Positions 46,501-54,219 of a stretch of DNA of 64,000 nucleotides are shown one piece after another. The position numbers and the translations under genes were made by a program. The stretch's first letter is position 1. Each line of letters begins with the position of its first letter. Under the pieces are notes generated by a model. That model was not told the DNA's origin. It did not search any database and saw only the letters and a list, made by a program, of their open reading frames with translations. This stretch comes from Chitinophaga oryziterrae (GTDB taxonomy: Bacteria; Bacteroidota; Bacteroidia; Chitinophagales; Chitinophagaceae), in contig NZ_WRXO01000005.1 in NCBI RefSeq assembly GCF_009758125.1, positions 186,001 through 250,000 on the forward strand. The letters run 5' to 3'.

Positions 46501-49256
46501 GTGGAACCGCTCTGTTTACAGGTCCTGTATTCGTTACACCATTGCTTTCTGCCACTACTGTTTACTATGTGGAAGCGTTAAACACCACTTCACAATGTAA
46601 TGCAGCAACAGCAAGGGTACAGGTAACAGCGAATGTGTCCCTGAACCCGGTCGCTCCGGTAGTGGTAAGTAACAGTGTACAGGTATGTATGGGACAGAAT
46701 GCAGTACTTGCAGTACAGAGTCCGCAAACAGGATTAACCTACCAATGGTATACTGCGCTTACCGGTGGCACACTGGCGGCTTCAGGATCAACCTTCACTG
46801 TGCAGAATGTTACTACAGATGCTGACTACTACGTACAGGCTGTAAACAGCAATGGCTGCGCTAATGCTGGTGGTCGTGTGAAAGTAAGCGTGATTGCCGC
46901 TGCGTCACCAGGTACCCCGGCTGTAACTGCGGCTTCGGTAAACGCCTGCCAGGGTAACACTGCTGTACTTTCCGTACAGAACCCTGATGGTACACTCACT
47001 TATCGCTGGTATAGTGCTGCAACAGGCGGTACCTCATTAGGCAGTGGAAGCAGCTTTACAACACCGGTAATAAATACGGATACAGATTTCTATGTGGAGG
47101 CCAGCAATGGAAACTGCAGTAGTGCAGTAAGGGCAAGGGTAAGTGTGTTGGTAGCAACAGCTGCTCCTGTACCAACACTGGAATCAAACAATGTAAGTAC
47201 CTGTACCGGCAGCAGCGCCGTATTGAGAGTAACATCCAGTACTGCGGGTATTACATATAACTGGTATACAACCGCGACCGGAGGAACAGCTGTATTTACA
47301 GGACCTGAATTCACAACGCCGTTATTAACTTCTACTACTATCTACTATGTAGAAGCTGTAAATACACTTTCACAATGTGGCAGCGCAAGTGCAAGGGCCA
47401 GTGCTACTGTAACTGTTGGACAATCACCTGATGCACCAACATTGACAGCAAACAGTGTAAGGGGATGTGCAGGTAAAGATGTAATGCTTGCGATACAAAA
47501 TCCGCAAACAGGTATCACTTACCAGTGGTTTGATGCAGCAACAGGTGGAACACTCGTATTCACCGGCATTATATTCAATGTGCCAGCGGTTACTGCTAAT
47601 GTGACTTATTATGTACAGGCAGCAAGAGGAACTACCTGCGTAAGTGCATCCCGCGCTACTGTCAGTATCCTGGTAGATGCGGCAGCACCAACGCCGGACG
47701 TTGTTTCTGCTAACCTGGTAACATGTGTAGGTGGTACTGCAACACTGGATGTATTAAATCCGGATGCAACCCTTACCTATCGCTGGTATGATGCGCCTGC
47801 AGGCGGTAACCTGTTATCAACAGGTGCAGAATATACAACGGGTCCGTTGAGCGTAAATACCACTTTTTATGTGGAAGCGTTGAACAGCACTGGTTGTAGC
47901 AGTCAGGCACGTAAAGGGGTAACTGTAACGATCGTGAATTCAATAGATGCGCCGCTGGCGCCTGGTGCAACTGTTTGTTCCGGCCGGTCCGCCGTGCTTT
48001 CCGTGACCAGTCCGCAGGCAGGTATTTCTTACAAATGGTATACGGCCGCAACGGGAGGAACACCTGTATTTACAGGTGCAAACTTTACAACTTCTACACT
48101 GACAGCAAATACAACCTACTATGTAGAAGCGGCTACCGGTGGCTGTGTCAGCCAGAGTCGCACGATTGTACCGGTAACGGTTAACAGCACACCAACTGCA
48201 CCTGTTGTGGCCAATGCATCGGTAACCGCCTGTCTGAGTGGAACTGCCACACTGGAGGTACAAAATCCTGATGCAACACTGACTTACCGCTGGTACGATT
48301 CTCCAACCGAAGGTACGTTGGCAGGCACAGGAGCAATCTTCACAACAGGAGCTATCGGTACAAACCGGATGTATTATGTGGAAGCGCTGAATGCTACGGG
48401 CTGTTCCAGCATTATACGTACTGCAGTAAGTGTAACCATAGAATCACCATCTGATAATGTAACTGTAACTGGTAATGAAGCAGGTATATGTCCTGGGGAA
48501 TCAGCTACGCTTACCGCTGCCTCTATTACTGAGGGTGCTGAGTTCCGCTGGTATACAGATGCTACAGGAGGCGCCGCTGTATTTACCGGCTCAACATTCG
48601 AAACACCATCGCTGAGTGCAAGCACTACTTATTATGTAGAAGTATCTGCAAAAGGTGGTTGTACCAGTACCAACAGAGTTGCCGTACCGGTAACCGTTCT
48701 CGAAGTGCTGGCAACACCGGTAGTAACAGTAGATTCTACCACTGTTAATGCTGTAACGTTCTCATGGGCTCCGATAACAGGCGCAACAGCCTATGAGGTA
48801 ACGCTGGACGATGGTATCACTTATTCTGCACCAAGTTCAGGCAGCAACGGAACTTCTCATACGGTAGCAGGACTTTCTCCGGACCAGTCTGTGACTATCA
48901 GGGTAAGAGCGCTAGGCGGTAGTACATGTGAAACCAGTGCATTGTCTGTTGCGGTAACCGGCAAGGCAAAGAATCCGCAGGGTAACAAAATATTTGTACC
49001 GAACGTATTTACACCAAACGGAGACGGATTCAATGATGTACACTACATCTATGGCAATACTATCGCTAGTGTTGTGATCAGGTACTATAACCAGTTCGGT
49101 CAGCTGATCTATGAAACCAAGGATCAGCGTAAAGGATGGGATGGTACCGTGAGCGGACGTCCGCAACCGGTTGGTGTATATATCTATGTATTGCGTGCTA
49201 CGCTCCAGGATGGTTCCGTTGTAAATATGAAGGGCACGATAACTATTGTCCGTTAA
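37503..49256 (+). CDS. Giant T9SS-secreted adhesin with 26 Ig-like repeats
   Basis: 3917 aa from the ATG at 37503. N-terminal signal/anchor (about 14-35). The body alternates two modules: about 26 Ig-like repeats of roughly 75-80 residues, each with a FRWYT..TGGT...TYYVEA pattern, and nine modules of about 150 residues with a C-x-x-C motif (CALC, CVGC, CLLC, CIGC, CLGC) followed by AVDxxT and a beta-rich FDRVQV tail. Ig-like repeats predominate in the last third. Then a fibronectin III-like domain and a C-terminal gliding-motility type B sorting domain (FVPNVFTPNGDGFNDV ... GVYIYVLRA). Secreted through type IX and probably surface bound. In operon with PorP and OmpA genes. Confidence 0.92.
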   Translation: MHFNATPKSPLKAFIFTVISLIWLVGLPVGVTYAKKLPASLVIAKNSNSEVITWLNKYLKVHPNAPIQRNDWMAADRHITAAGPLWSYAGSQSVVTFGVACALCTVEAPANAIDGNVNTAATMVLPAGAVGGVGLKLKFPGSYLAGDRIALDLEIPDQVLSLQLLSAISITTFNGGVANNDVVALDNAITRVDLLGLGTGSTPKFRVTIPVTKNFDEVQVNLSAIVAGFGSLLVYEATAFIPVTVSPAAPSITSGGTVTFSSSINRIPDATFRWYTSATGGTPVSSAGTFTTPALKRSTTYYVEATSPTDGLTSNVRTPVTVEVSGGAGPLWSYGDQQQSPITGGIACALCYVDDPGNAVDADTTTFSRITLPLGALTSVGQLLEFPGGYKAGDNIILDLEIPGQTLSVGVLGGIQVQTFNGAAANNDAITLSAGVIHVDMLGLGSGTSRKFRVTVPVTKDFDRVQVSLTTAFAAFGALNIYEAAASIPVTVTPGNPATTAGGSVSLTASVDARVASPVFKWYTDAQGGTPIATSGTFATPALNRTTTYYVEAYAAGDNLSSYTRTPVTIKVAGGPGTIWSFGQDEESPVTGGLACVGCLVSNPLLAADGDTTTASTLTIPLGIATTVGQLVKLPGVYQAGDSIVLFLDSPSQDLAAVLLPKVKVTTYNNSIAGPAVSNNDAVTLNSSAVSIKFLGAGLNNSNKYRVTVPATKTFDGVQVDFGGLAGVAGTLDLYEVAAMIPVKVLPDPAKTAYNTSITLTPSIRITNPTFNWYTTPTGGTPVFSGSGAFQTPALIRNTNYYVEAEDPAGTVSLMRTVVPVMIGGGNGPLWTYGTAQQSPVTGGIACALCTVQNPQFAVDGDTSSASLLSLPLGVATTLGQKISFPGVYHSGDSIIFILGTKGDPIADASLLGAIKVTTSLNNVSNNDGQLLNGPLLNLQLLSKNSISKFRIAVPVSKTFDAAQIDISSLLAADNTLYVFEAAAMTPVTVTPSSASITAGQTATFAATLPSIPGAIFNWYETKTGGAPVYTGSSFTTPPLYQDKTYYIEAVSPTDGLISIERTGVSVSVTNTSGNGALSCSGAKTQNNGVIGICLLCGISNAGNAIDNLPATASSLRTTVGLGSTVYQDLVFAKAGKAGDTVRIGLGNNTGLLDVTLLAGISVGLGNGSRPADADMTALSPQLLGLRLLSGVQQSSYAFVATKAFDRVEIRVNGLLTAVSTLNVYYAQIVTPIAQVSAGTVYACSGTSATLSAVGPNGYNFRWYSSYTGGTPVGYGATFTTPVITKDTTYFVETAGTDSCGSETRIPVQVKLGLPSVNVTPSSASVAQSATPTFNVVSPNAAYKYNWYTVPTGGTPVFVGSQFTTPPVTANVTYYAEAVNASNTSCKSLRTPVSVTLNGNGGPTPPVSDIDCGGAASQQTTTSGICIGCYVEKQDSAVDNSTQTASVMHTILGVGSYVQQSLIFSAAGVKGDSVRIKLGFQIGLADLSVLSGIQVSSSNAGTANNDAVTLAPELLNLKLINGNRGLFFTFAPAANFDRVNIRLNGLATALTALKVYSAQIFAGTPTVEKDTVYMCLGGSATMKATGPGTSFRWYNQPTGGTVLATGATYTVSATTNAIYYVEAVSGSGCTNPVRKAVYVMVGLPQPLVSPSVQTINSGQTATFTVSNPNPAYQYNWYNVPVGGTVLKANATTYTTAALTAAAVYYVEVKDPANNCTSPTRTMVRVDINLPTEPTPCSYATQQQSPVISGVCLLCSVSDAALAVDQNTNSASTINATISAAGYVGQLLQYAHTYPAGDSITLDLEVPGQLVNAALLGGIRIETYNNSTANGDAKFLNNGLIRLALLNTGNRFRVTIPTAKTFNGVIVSINGLLTALTSVKVYFAAVVTPRPVVAATNVNTCSGTTATLTATSPNAVDIAWYTDAVGGTAVGTGGQFITPVLTSSVTYYAEAGRFGCANPTRVPVTVNVGTTPVAPTAASRSICTGSQITLLATAPPGVTFRWYTAATGGMLLASAATYTTNALTADTAFYVESDNNGCKSVTRTRVKVTVSAAPTGLTVTPLGTSVSSGQGALFTASATGTNIRYVWYNAAGDSIFNAAVFNTGPLTATTTYSVEAVNAGGCKSSARAFVTATVIPGGNDIPCDAATSETNTANGICLGCSVQNPALAVDNSTSTSSTLHVVLGLLGGYVQQTLIFPQISELNDSIQIRLSFDASVADVGLLSTIQIGSYNGATSNNDFVALNNTQVKVTLLSGNQQAMIGFKPKGLFDRIVVRLNSGLVTAISSINVHYASRLVGLPVVKGDTVCSGGRATLTASGPSNVTFRWYTTATGGTSIFTGSSYQTPALTATTTFYAEALKTSLTCPNPQRVPVIAVVDPVPDAPALDTTALTICSGSKATFNVKAATGVVYRWYTTLTGGTAIFTGASFTTPSLTATTVYYVEASNTSGCSNTTRTRVTANVTTQPPVPVITPAGTSICAGNSTQLVATSATPGLIFRWYTTATGGTAVFEGATFNTPVLNNTTTYYVETATGACTSSSRVQVTVTVNAIPAAPTVTTVPVSREVVSGQSATLTASSVTPGVTYNWYTTATGGSPVFTGAVFQTPVLTSSITYYAEAVAPAGGCPGTRTAVTLTVTVVPNTDCDFANAQTSSTTAICLLCTVENPTNTIDVNTDNFSSLTIPLSAGNGSVQQMLIFPQVAAAGDSVRIVMELPAQVIDASLLGAVEVSSFNGATANNDAMLLNSGSLSVKILSGSTKFTVAFAPGAAYDRVQVRLRGGVISALLKLNIYYASRQVSAPVVAVRNVSICSGTSAVLTATASSVAKLEWYDAPVGGTRVADGATFTTPILTATKTYYVQSVRSSNNCVNANRVPVTVSVVPSLVTPTVNNATICSGNQATLTATVTALNVQIRWYSAPTGGTLLFTGPTYITNVLTADTAFYVETSNGTCSLGTRVKANVTVGAGAPTPTLEANNVNICEGTAATFRVTSNTTGITYKWYATLTGGTALFTGPVFVTPLLSATTVYYVEALNTTSQCNAATARVQVTANVSLNPVAPVVVSNSVQVCMGQNAVLAVQSPQTGLTYQWYTALTGGTLAASGSTFTVQNVTTDADYYVQAVNSNGCANAGGRVKVSVIAAASPGTPAVTAASVNACQGNTAVLSVQNPDGTLTYRWYSAATGGTSLGSGSSFTTPVINTDTDFYVEASNGNCSSAVRARVSVLVATAAPVPTLESNNVSTCTGSSAVLRVTSSTAGITYNWYTTATGGTAVFTGPEFTTPLLTSTTIYYVEAVNTLSQCGSASARASATVTVGQSPDAPTLTANSVRGCAGKDVMLAIQNPQTGITYQWFDAATGGTLVFTGIIFNVPAVTANVTYYVQAARGTTCVSASRATVSILVDAAAPTPDVVSANLVTCVGGTATLDVLNPDATLTYRWYDAPAGGNLLSTGAEYTTGPLSVNTTFYVEALNSTGCSSQARKGVTVTIVNSIDAPLAPGATVCSGRSAVLSVTSPQAGISYKWYTAATGGTPVFTGANFTTSTLTANTTYYVEAATGGCVSQSRTIVPVTVNSTPTAPVVANASVTACLSGTATLEVQNPDATLTYRWYDSPTEGTLAGTGAIFTTGAIGTNRMYYVEALNATGCSSIIRTAVSVTIESPSDNVTVTGNEAGICPGESATLTAASITEGAEFRWYTDATGGAAVFTGSTFETPSLSASTTYYVEVSAKGGCTSTNRVAVPVTVLEVLATPVVTVDSTTVNAVTFSWAPITGATAYEVTLDDGITYSAPSSGSNGTSHTVAGLSPDQSVTIRVRALGGSTCETSALSVAVTGKAKNPQGNKIFVPNVFTPNGDGFNDVHYIYGNTIASVVIRYYNQFGQLIYETKDQRKGWDGTVSGRPQPVGVYIYVLRATLQDGSVVNMKGTITIVR

Positions 49257-49275
49257 TAAAAAACACTATAACAAG

Positions 49276-49306
49276 GGCCGGAATAGCCAGTTAAGCTATT
49301 CCGGCC
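49276..49306 (+). terminator. Hairpin between the adhesin and sprF-like genes
   Basis: GGCCGGAATAGC and GCTATTCCGGCC, 12 perfect bp, loop CAGTTAA, no T-tract after. Likely an mRNA processing or stability element that allows different expression of the partner genes. Confidence 0.6.
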
Positions 49307-49321
49307 ATTAATAGAAAAACG

Positions 49322-50332
49322 ATGAAGAATAATATTACACTCGTTATTGTATTGTTGTTGTTTGGTATGTTCCTGCCCGGTTTAACGAAAGCGCAGGTAG
49401 ACCCGCATTTTTCACAATATTATGCTTACCCTATGTGGTTAAATCCGGCACTTACAGGTATTGTGGATGGTGACTACCGTGTTAGCGTCAACTATCGTAA
49501 TCAGTGGGTGAACATTGGTAAACCATTTTCTACTACCGGTGTTTCTTTTGATGCAGCAGGTGCTAATAACATAGGCGTTGGTGTGAATGTTACCAATATG
49601 TCTGCCGGTGATGCCGGTTATAATTATCTGAATGCAATGGCCAGTTTCTCGTACAGAGGCGTACGTTTTGGCGAAACAGGTACCAGCCAGCTGGTATTTG
49701 GTATTCAGGCTGGTATGATCAACCGTAGAATAGATCCGGCTAAATGGACATTGGGAAGTCAGTATGATCCTGTAATGGGTTTTGATCCTTCCAAACCCAG
49801 TGGTGAAAATATTAATACAACCTCTTCAAATGTTTTTGATGCAGCTGCCGGAGCCATGTTCTTTGATGGTAACCCTAATCATCAACTGAACCCATTTGTT
49901 GGTTTTTCCGCAGGACATCTTACACGGCCAACAGATCCTTTCGTATCAGGCGACAATAAGCGCCTGCCTGTAAGATATATGGCACATGGAGGTTCCCGTA
50001 TCAAACTCAATGACGTATTCAGTCTTACTCCGCATGGCTTATATCTGCGACAGGGGAATGCTGAAGAAATCGTAGTTGGTTTATATACTTCAGTATTTAT
50101 AAATGAAGAATTTGATTTCCTGGCAGGGGGGAATTATCGCATTAATGATTCTGCAATTCCTTTTGCAGGGTTCCACTTCAAAAATTTCATACTGGGACTG
50201 AGTTATGATGTGAACACCTCTTCCTTGAGAAGACTTGTAAATGGGAGCAACAGTTTTGAATTGTCCTTATCCTTTATCAGCCGGAAAAGGAGGGTATTAT
50301 CTGAGGAATACTTCATTTGCCCTCGGTTATAA
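49322..50332 (+). CDS. PorP/SprF-family T9SS outer membrane protein
   Basis: 336 aa with signal peptide (1-24, TKAQ). The family opening DPHFSQYYAYPMWLNPALTG is present, then a 14-strand-type barrel. SprF/PorP proteins hold type B sorting-domain adhesins at the outer membrane. It directly follows a type B CTD adhesin, which is the standard pairing. Confidence 0.93.
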   Translation: MKNNITLVIVLLLFGMFLPGLTKAQVDPHFSQYYAYPMWLNPALTGIVDGDYRVSVNYRNQWVNIGKPFSTTGVSFDAAGANNIGVGVNVTNMSAGDAGYNYLNAMASFSYRGVRFGETGTSQLVFGIQAGMINRRIDPAKWTLGSQYDPVMGFDPSKPSGENINTTSSNVFDAAAGAMFFDGNPNHQLNPFVGFSAGHLTRPTDPFVSGDNKRLPVRYMAHGGSRIKLNDVFSLTPHGLYLRQGNAEEIVVGLYTSVFINEEFDFLAGGNYRINDSAIPFAGFHFKNFILGLSYDVNTSSLRRLVNGSNSFELSLSFISRKRRVLSEEYFICPRL

Positions 50333-50349
50333 ACATAAAATAAATACGG

Positions 50350-52365
50350 ATGAAAAAAATTGCACGCTACTGGCTGGTTATTGCATCACTATGGATTGTT
50401 AACCACGCAAAGGCGCAGTATGTATATGATTATAAACGTACTGGAGATATCTACTATGAAGCCAAAGATTATTATTCCGCATCCCAATACTATACTAAGG
50501 CGTTAGGAACTTTTAAGATCAAACCGGAGCAGATATTGCCTTACGCTGTAGAGATGAAAGGCAAAGAGACGGGGAAGATCAAAGACTACGAATCGGTAAT
50601 TTACCGGTTAGGAGAATCTTATCGTCAGTATAATGATTTCGGGAATGCAGAGAAGTATTATGAACAGGCTGTGAGCTTTAATAATAATACGCTTTTCCCG
50701 CAGGCCCGTTTCTGGTACGGCGTATGTTTACGCGCCAACGGAAAGTATACCGAAGCGCTTGAACAGCTCAAACAATTTAAACAACAGTATACCCATACAG
50801 ATGATATCAGTAACAGGGCAACGCTGGAAATTTCCTGCTGTGAATTTGCCATTGCTGAAACAAGTCGTGTTCCCGGGTTTACAATTGTTAAAATGGGAGG
50901 TGATCTGAATGGAGGCGGGGCAAACTATGCACCTGCTACAATAGGAAAGAATACGTTGCTGTATACGTCTTCGAGACCGGACAGTAGTATGATGCAAAAT
51001 ACAAAGAAGGCGAAGAAAGGGAATCCATATATCAACAACCTTTTCATTGCAACGGGTTCAGGTAATTCTTTCAGTAACAGCAAAGAATTTAACATCCCGG
51101 AAACAAAAGGAATGGATCAGGGAGCCGCAACTGTCAGCCCGGACGGGAATACTATTTATCTTACACGCTGGACTACACAGAACAATATTAAGCTGGCATC
51201 TGTTTATATAAGTACAAGAACAGGAGACAAATGGTCAGAACCGAAGTCATTGGGGCAAAATGTGAACGTAGAGGGTTATTCTTCTATGCAGCCTTTTGTG
51301 ACCACTGACGGCAAATACCTGATGTTTGCGTCTAATCGCCCTGGTGGTATGGGAAAGAACGATCTTTGGTACTGTATGCTTGAGAACGGTGTTCCGGGTC
51401 CTGCACGAAACCTGGGTACTGTTATCAATACCCGGGATGAGGAACAGGCCCCGTTCTATGATGCGGAGAAAAAGGCATTGATCTTTAGCTCGGATGGACG
51501 TATAGGTCTTGGTGGGCTGGATTTCTACAGGAGCGAAGGCGATATTGGTAACTGGGGAGCACCCGGTAACTTGGGTATACCATTTAATTCTGCAAAGGAT
51601 GACCTTTATTATACTGCGGTAGATAAGATGCATCCAATGGCAAAGGGGTATATCAGTTCCGATAGGGAGTCTGTGTGTTGCCTGGAATTATTTGGTGTTA
51701 AAAAAATAAATAAGACAATTAATGGGTTAATCCTGGATTGTGATAATAATCTCCCGCTTACCGGTGCTAAGGTAACTTTACTGGATACTATTCAGCAAAA
51801 AGTCTTGCAACAGATTACACTGGATGAAACAGGTCATTACAGCTTTGAAGTAGACGCAAAGAAGTATTATAAGATCATGGCTGAAAAGGAAAACTACTTC
51901 TCCAAAGCCATCTATGTTAATACAGATGATCTTGTCAGGATTGATTCATTGGTAAATCCTACTATCTGTCTTAAACATTTTGAAATAGGCAAACCGATTA
52001 TTCTGAAGGACATTTATTATGATTTTGATAAGGCAACACTGCGTCCGCAATCGTTAATAGTGCTGGATACCGTAGTAGCTATCATGCGGGATAATCCGAA
52101 TATTATTATTGAAATGAGCGCCCATACAGACAGTAAAGGGAAGGATGCATATAATATAAAACTGTCCCAGCGGAGAGCACAGTCATGCGTGGATTACCTG
52201 ATCAGCAAAGGGATCTTTATTTCACGTATGATTGCTAAGGGATACGGTAAAACAAGGCCTATTGCACCTAATACGCTGCCTGATGGAAAAGATAATCCGG
52301 AAGGAAGGCAACTGAACAGAAGGACTGAATTTAAGGTGTTACGTGTAACACAGGTATCAAAATAG
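50350..52365 (+). CDS. PorE-like OmpA protein with TPR and PD40 repeats
   Basis: 671 aa, signal peptide 1-22. TPR repeats (about 25-160), PD40/WD40-like blades (about 195-380, with ATVSPDGNTIYLTR and PFVTTDGKYLMFASNRPGG), a carboxypeptidase-regulatory-like domain (about 455-530) and a C-terminal OmpA peptidoglycan-binding domain (about 550-665, DIYYDFDKATLRP, LSQRRAQSCVDYLISKGI, AKGYGKTRP). This layout matches T9SS PorE and SprE-like adhesin partners. 17 nt after the PorP-like gene. Confidence 0.92.
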   Translation: MKKIARYWLVIASLWIVNHAKAQYVYDYKRTGDIYYEAKDYYSASQYYTKALGTFKIKPEQILPYAVEMKGKETGKIKDYESVIYRLGESYRQYNDFGNAEKYYEQAVSFNNNTLFPQARFWYGVCLRANGKYTEALEQLKQFKQQYTHTDDISNRATLEISCCEFAIAETSRVPGFTIVKMGGDLNGGGANYAPATIGKNTLLYTSSRPDSSMMQNTKKAKKGNPYINNLFIATGSGNSFSNSKEFNIPETKGMDQGAATVSPDGNTIYLTRWTTQNNIKLASVYISTRTGDKWSEPKSLGQNVNVEGYSSMQPFVTTDGKYLMFASNRPGGMGKNDLWYCMLENGVPGPARNLGTVINTRDEEQAPFYDAEKKALIFSSDGRIGLGGLDFYRSEGDIGNWGAPGNLGIPFNSAKDDLYYTAVDKMHPMAKGYISSDRESVCCLELFGVKKINKTINGLILDCDNNLPLTGAKVTLLDTIQQKVLQQITLDETGHYSFEVDAKKYYKIMAEKENYFSKAIYVNTDDLVRIDSLVNPTICLKHFEIGKPIILKDIYYDFDKATLRPQSLIVLDTVVAIMRDNPNIIIEMSAHTDSKGKDAYNIKLSQRRAQSCVDYLISKGIFISRMIAKGYGKTRPIAPNTLPDGKDNPEGRQLNRRTEFKVLRVTQVSK

Positions 52366-52440
52366 TAAACCAAAGATGGTAGTCCGGCTTCTTTCCGAAG
52401 CTGGAGCCATATCCTATAAACCGAGACACAAACCGAAGAT

Positions 52441-52466
52441 AATGGCCGGATTTTATTCCGGCCATT
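52441..52466. terminator. Shared terminator after the adhesin operon
   Basis: AATGGCCGGA-TTTTAT-TCCGGCCATT, 10 perfect bp, between convergent genes; only short T-rich flanks. Confidence 0.6.
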
Positions 52467-52476
52467 ATTGTGTTAA

Positions 52477-52977
52477 TTACTTAGCAGATTTAAGGATGTT
52501 ACCGATAGCGATAACACTATCCTTGGCAGCGCTGAAGCGAACTTTAGCGAAAGCACTGATAGCAAGTGCAGAGTCATATCTGAAGTTACGTACCTGTCCG
52601 TTTACGGTAACGGTCTTCAAATTCTTCCAGATATCTACAGATGCACTGGCACCGGTACCTGTGAGATTCCCTTTGAATATTGTATCAGTAAGCGGAGTCG
52701 CCGCAACACCATAGATAACATACACTTTGTGTGCAGTATCTTTTGTTGTTTTGCTTAATGTAAGACTCAGGTTAACGCTGCTGTCCAGGTTTTCAGACAG
52801 CTTCACGGTGCCTATCTGTGTGGAATCAGTAAGGCTGATAGCTTTGATCAGTTTGAATTCTTTGCTACGCAGTGTTGGAGAAGCAGGTGCATCATCATCT
52901 TTACAAGCTGCGAAAGTTACACCCAATAGAATAGCCACCGCTCCTAATTTAGAAGCATAATTTTTAATTGTAAGCAT
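52477..52977 (-). CDS. Lipoprotein of unknown function, 166 aa
   Basis: Lipoprotein signal with Cys at about residue 25 (VTFAACKDDD); the acidic CKDDD after the Cys is typical of Bacteroidota surface lipoproteins. The rest is a small beta domain. No family recognised. Convergent with the T9SS operon; not obviously part of it. Confidence 0.75.
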   Translation of the reverse strand: MLTIKNYASKLGAVAILLGVTFAACKDDDAPASPTLRSKEFKLIKAISLTDSTQIGTVKLSENLDSSVNLSLTLSKTTKDTAHKVYVIYGVAATPLTDTIFKGNLTGTGASASVDIWKNLKTVTVNGQVRNFRYDSALAISAFAKVRFSAAKDSVIAIGNILKSAK

Positions 52978-53249
52978 GATTTCCGTTTAAAAAAAATTAG
53001 ATAACTCGATTAAAATTGGTTCCGTTTATTTAGTACAAAATGGTTACTTCAGCGCTGATGCAATAGTTAAACGGCTACTGTTTTAAAAAGTTACAGGTAA
53101 GGCGGGAAAAACATGTGAATTATTTTTACTATTCAACAAGGTGTTTACTGGTGGCTTATTGCAGCCGTTAAGTGTTCCTTACGATAACGGTTAATTATTA
53201 TTACCTTTGCCCAGTTTTATTACAGCTAAACTCAATAAAAAAAATAAGC

Positions 53250-54173
53250 ATGTCGCTCACTGTTGTAGGTTCTATGGCATTCGATGATATTGAAACGCCA
53301 TTTGGTAAATCAGGAAGAATTATTGGAGGCTCTGCCACATACATTGCATGGGCCGCTTCTAACTTTATAAAACCTATCAACCAGGTATCTGTGATTGGGG
53401 GTGATTTCCCACAGGTAGAACTGGATGCCCTTAAAGCAAAAGGTGTTGCCCTGGAAGGGGTACAGATAAAGAAGGATGAAAAGTCTTTCTATTGGGCCGG
53501 AAAGTATCATATGGATATGAATACCCGCGATACATTGGTAACGGAGCTGAATGTACTGGGGGAATTCCAGCCATCTATACCGGACAGCTACCAGGGCAGT
53601 GAGTTCCTGATACTGGGTAATCTGACTCCTCAGGTACAACTGGATGTAATAAAACAAATGAAGACCAGGCCTAAGCTGATCGTAATAGATACCATGAACT
53701 TCTGGATGGAAGTGGCGCTGGACGATCTGAAAAAGGTACTTAAAGAGGTAGATGTACTAATGGTGAACGACGGAGAAGCCCGTCAGTTGAGTGGCGAGTA
53801 TTCCCTGGTAAAGGCAGCGCGTAAGATTCTGACAATGGGACCGCGTTACCTGATTATCAAGAAGGGCGAACATGGCGCATTACTGTTCCATGGAAACCAT
53901 GTGTTCTTTGCACCTGCCCTGCCACTGGATGAAGTGTTTGACCCGACCGGCGCAGGAGATACTTTTGCCGGAGGCTTTATCGGTCACCTGGCAAAAACAA
54001 AGGACATCTCTTTTGAGAATATGAAAACGGCCATTATCATAGGTTCTGCAATGGCCTCTTTTTGTGTGGAGAAATTTGGTACGGACCGTTTAAGAGAGAT
54101 CTCCCAGGATGATATCAACGCCCGCCTGGAACAGTTTGTACAACTTGTAAACTTTGATATAGACCTGGTATAG
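53250..54173 (+). CDS. PfkB-family kinase
   Basis: 307 aa from the ATG at 53250 (MSLTVVGSMAFDDIETPFG). A longer frame includes 26 upstream codons overlapping the promoter box TTACCTTTG (near 53200), so the shorter start is preferred. GGSATYIAWAASNF at the sugar site and DPTGAGDTFAGGFIGHL at the ATP site, catalytic Asp in GAGD. In other bacteria this subgroup is annotated as sugar kinase; the sequence does not say which sugar. Confidence 0.87.
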   Translation: MSLTVVGSMAFDDIETPFGKSGRIIGGSATYIAWAASNFIKPINQVSVIGGDFPQVELDALKAKGVALEGVQIKKDEKSFYWAGKYHMDMNTRDTLVTELNVLGEFQPSIPDSYQGSEFLILGNLTPQVQLDVIKQMKTRPKLIVIDTMNFWMEVALDDLKKVLKEVDVLMVNDGEARQLSGEYSLVKAARKILTMGPRYLIIKKGEHGALLFHGNHVFFAPALPLDEVFDPTGAGDTFAGGFIGHLAKTKDISFENMKTAIIIGSAMASFCVEKFGTDRLREISQDDINARLEQFVQLVNFDIDLV

Positions 54174-54186
54174 TCAGGAATAAGAT

Positions 54187-54219
54187 AAAAAAAACCGGCC
54201 TCTCTGGGCCGGTTTTTTT
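54187..54219. terminator. Shared terminator of convergent kinase and nuclease genes
   Basis: AAAAAAACCGGCC and GGCCGGTTTTTTT, loop TCTCTG; A/T tracts serve both strands. Confidence 0.9.

Noticed and set aside
37973..49166. Many minus-strand frames within the adhesin gene
   Set aside because: Frames opposite to a repetitive, T/V/G-rich coding region; none has a start context or protein-like pattern.
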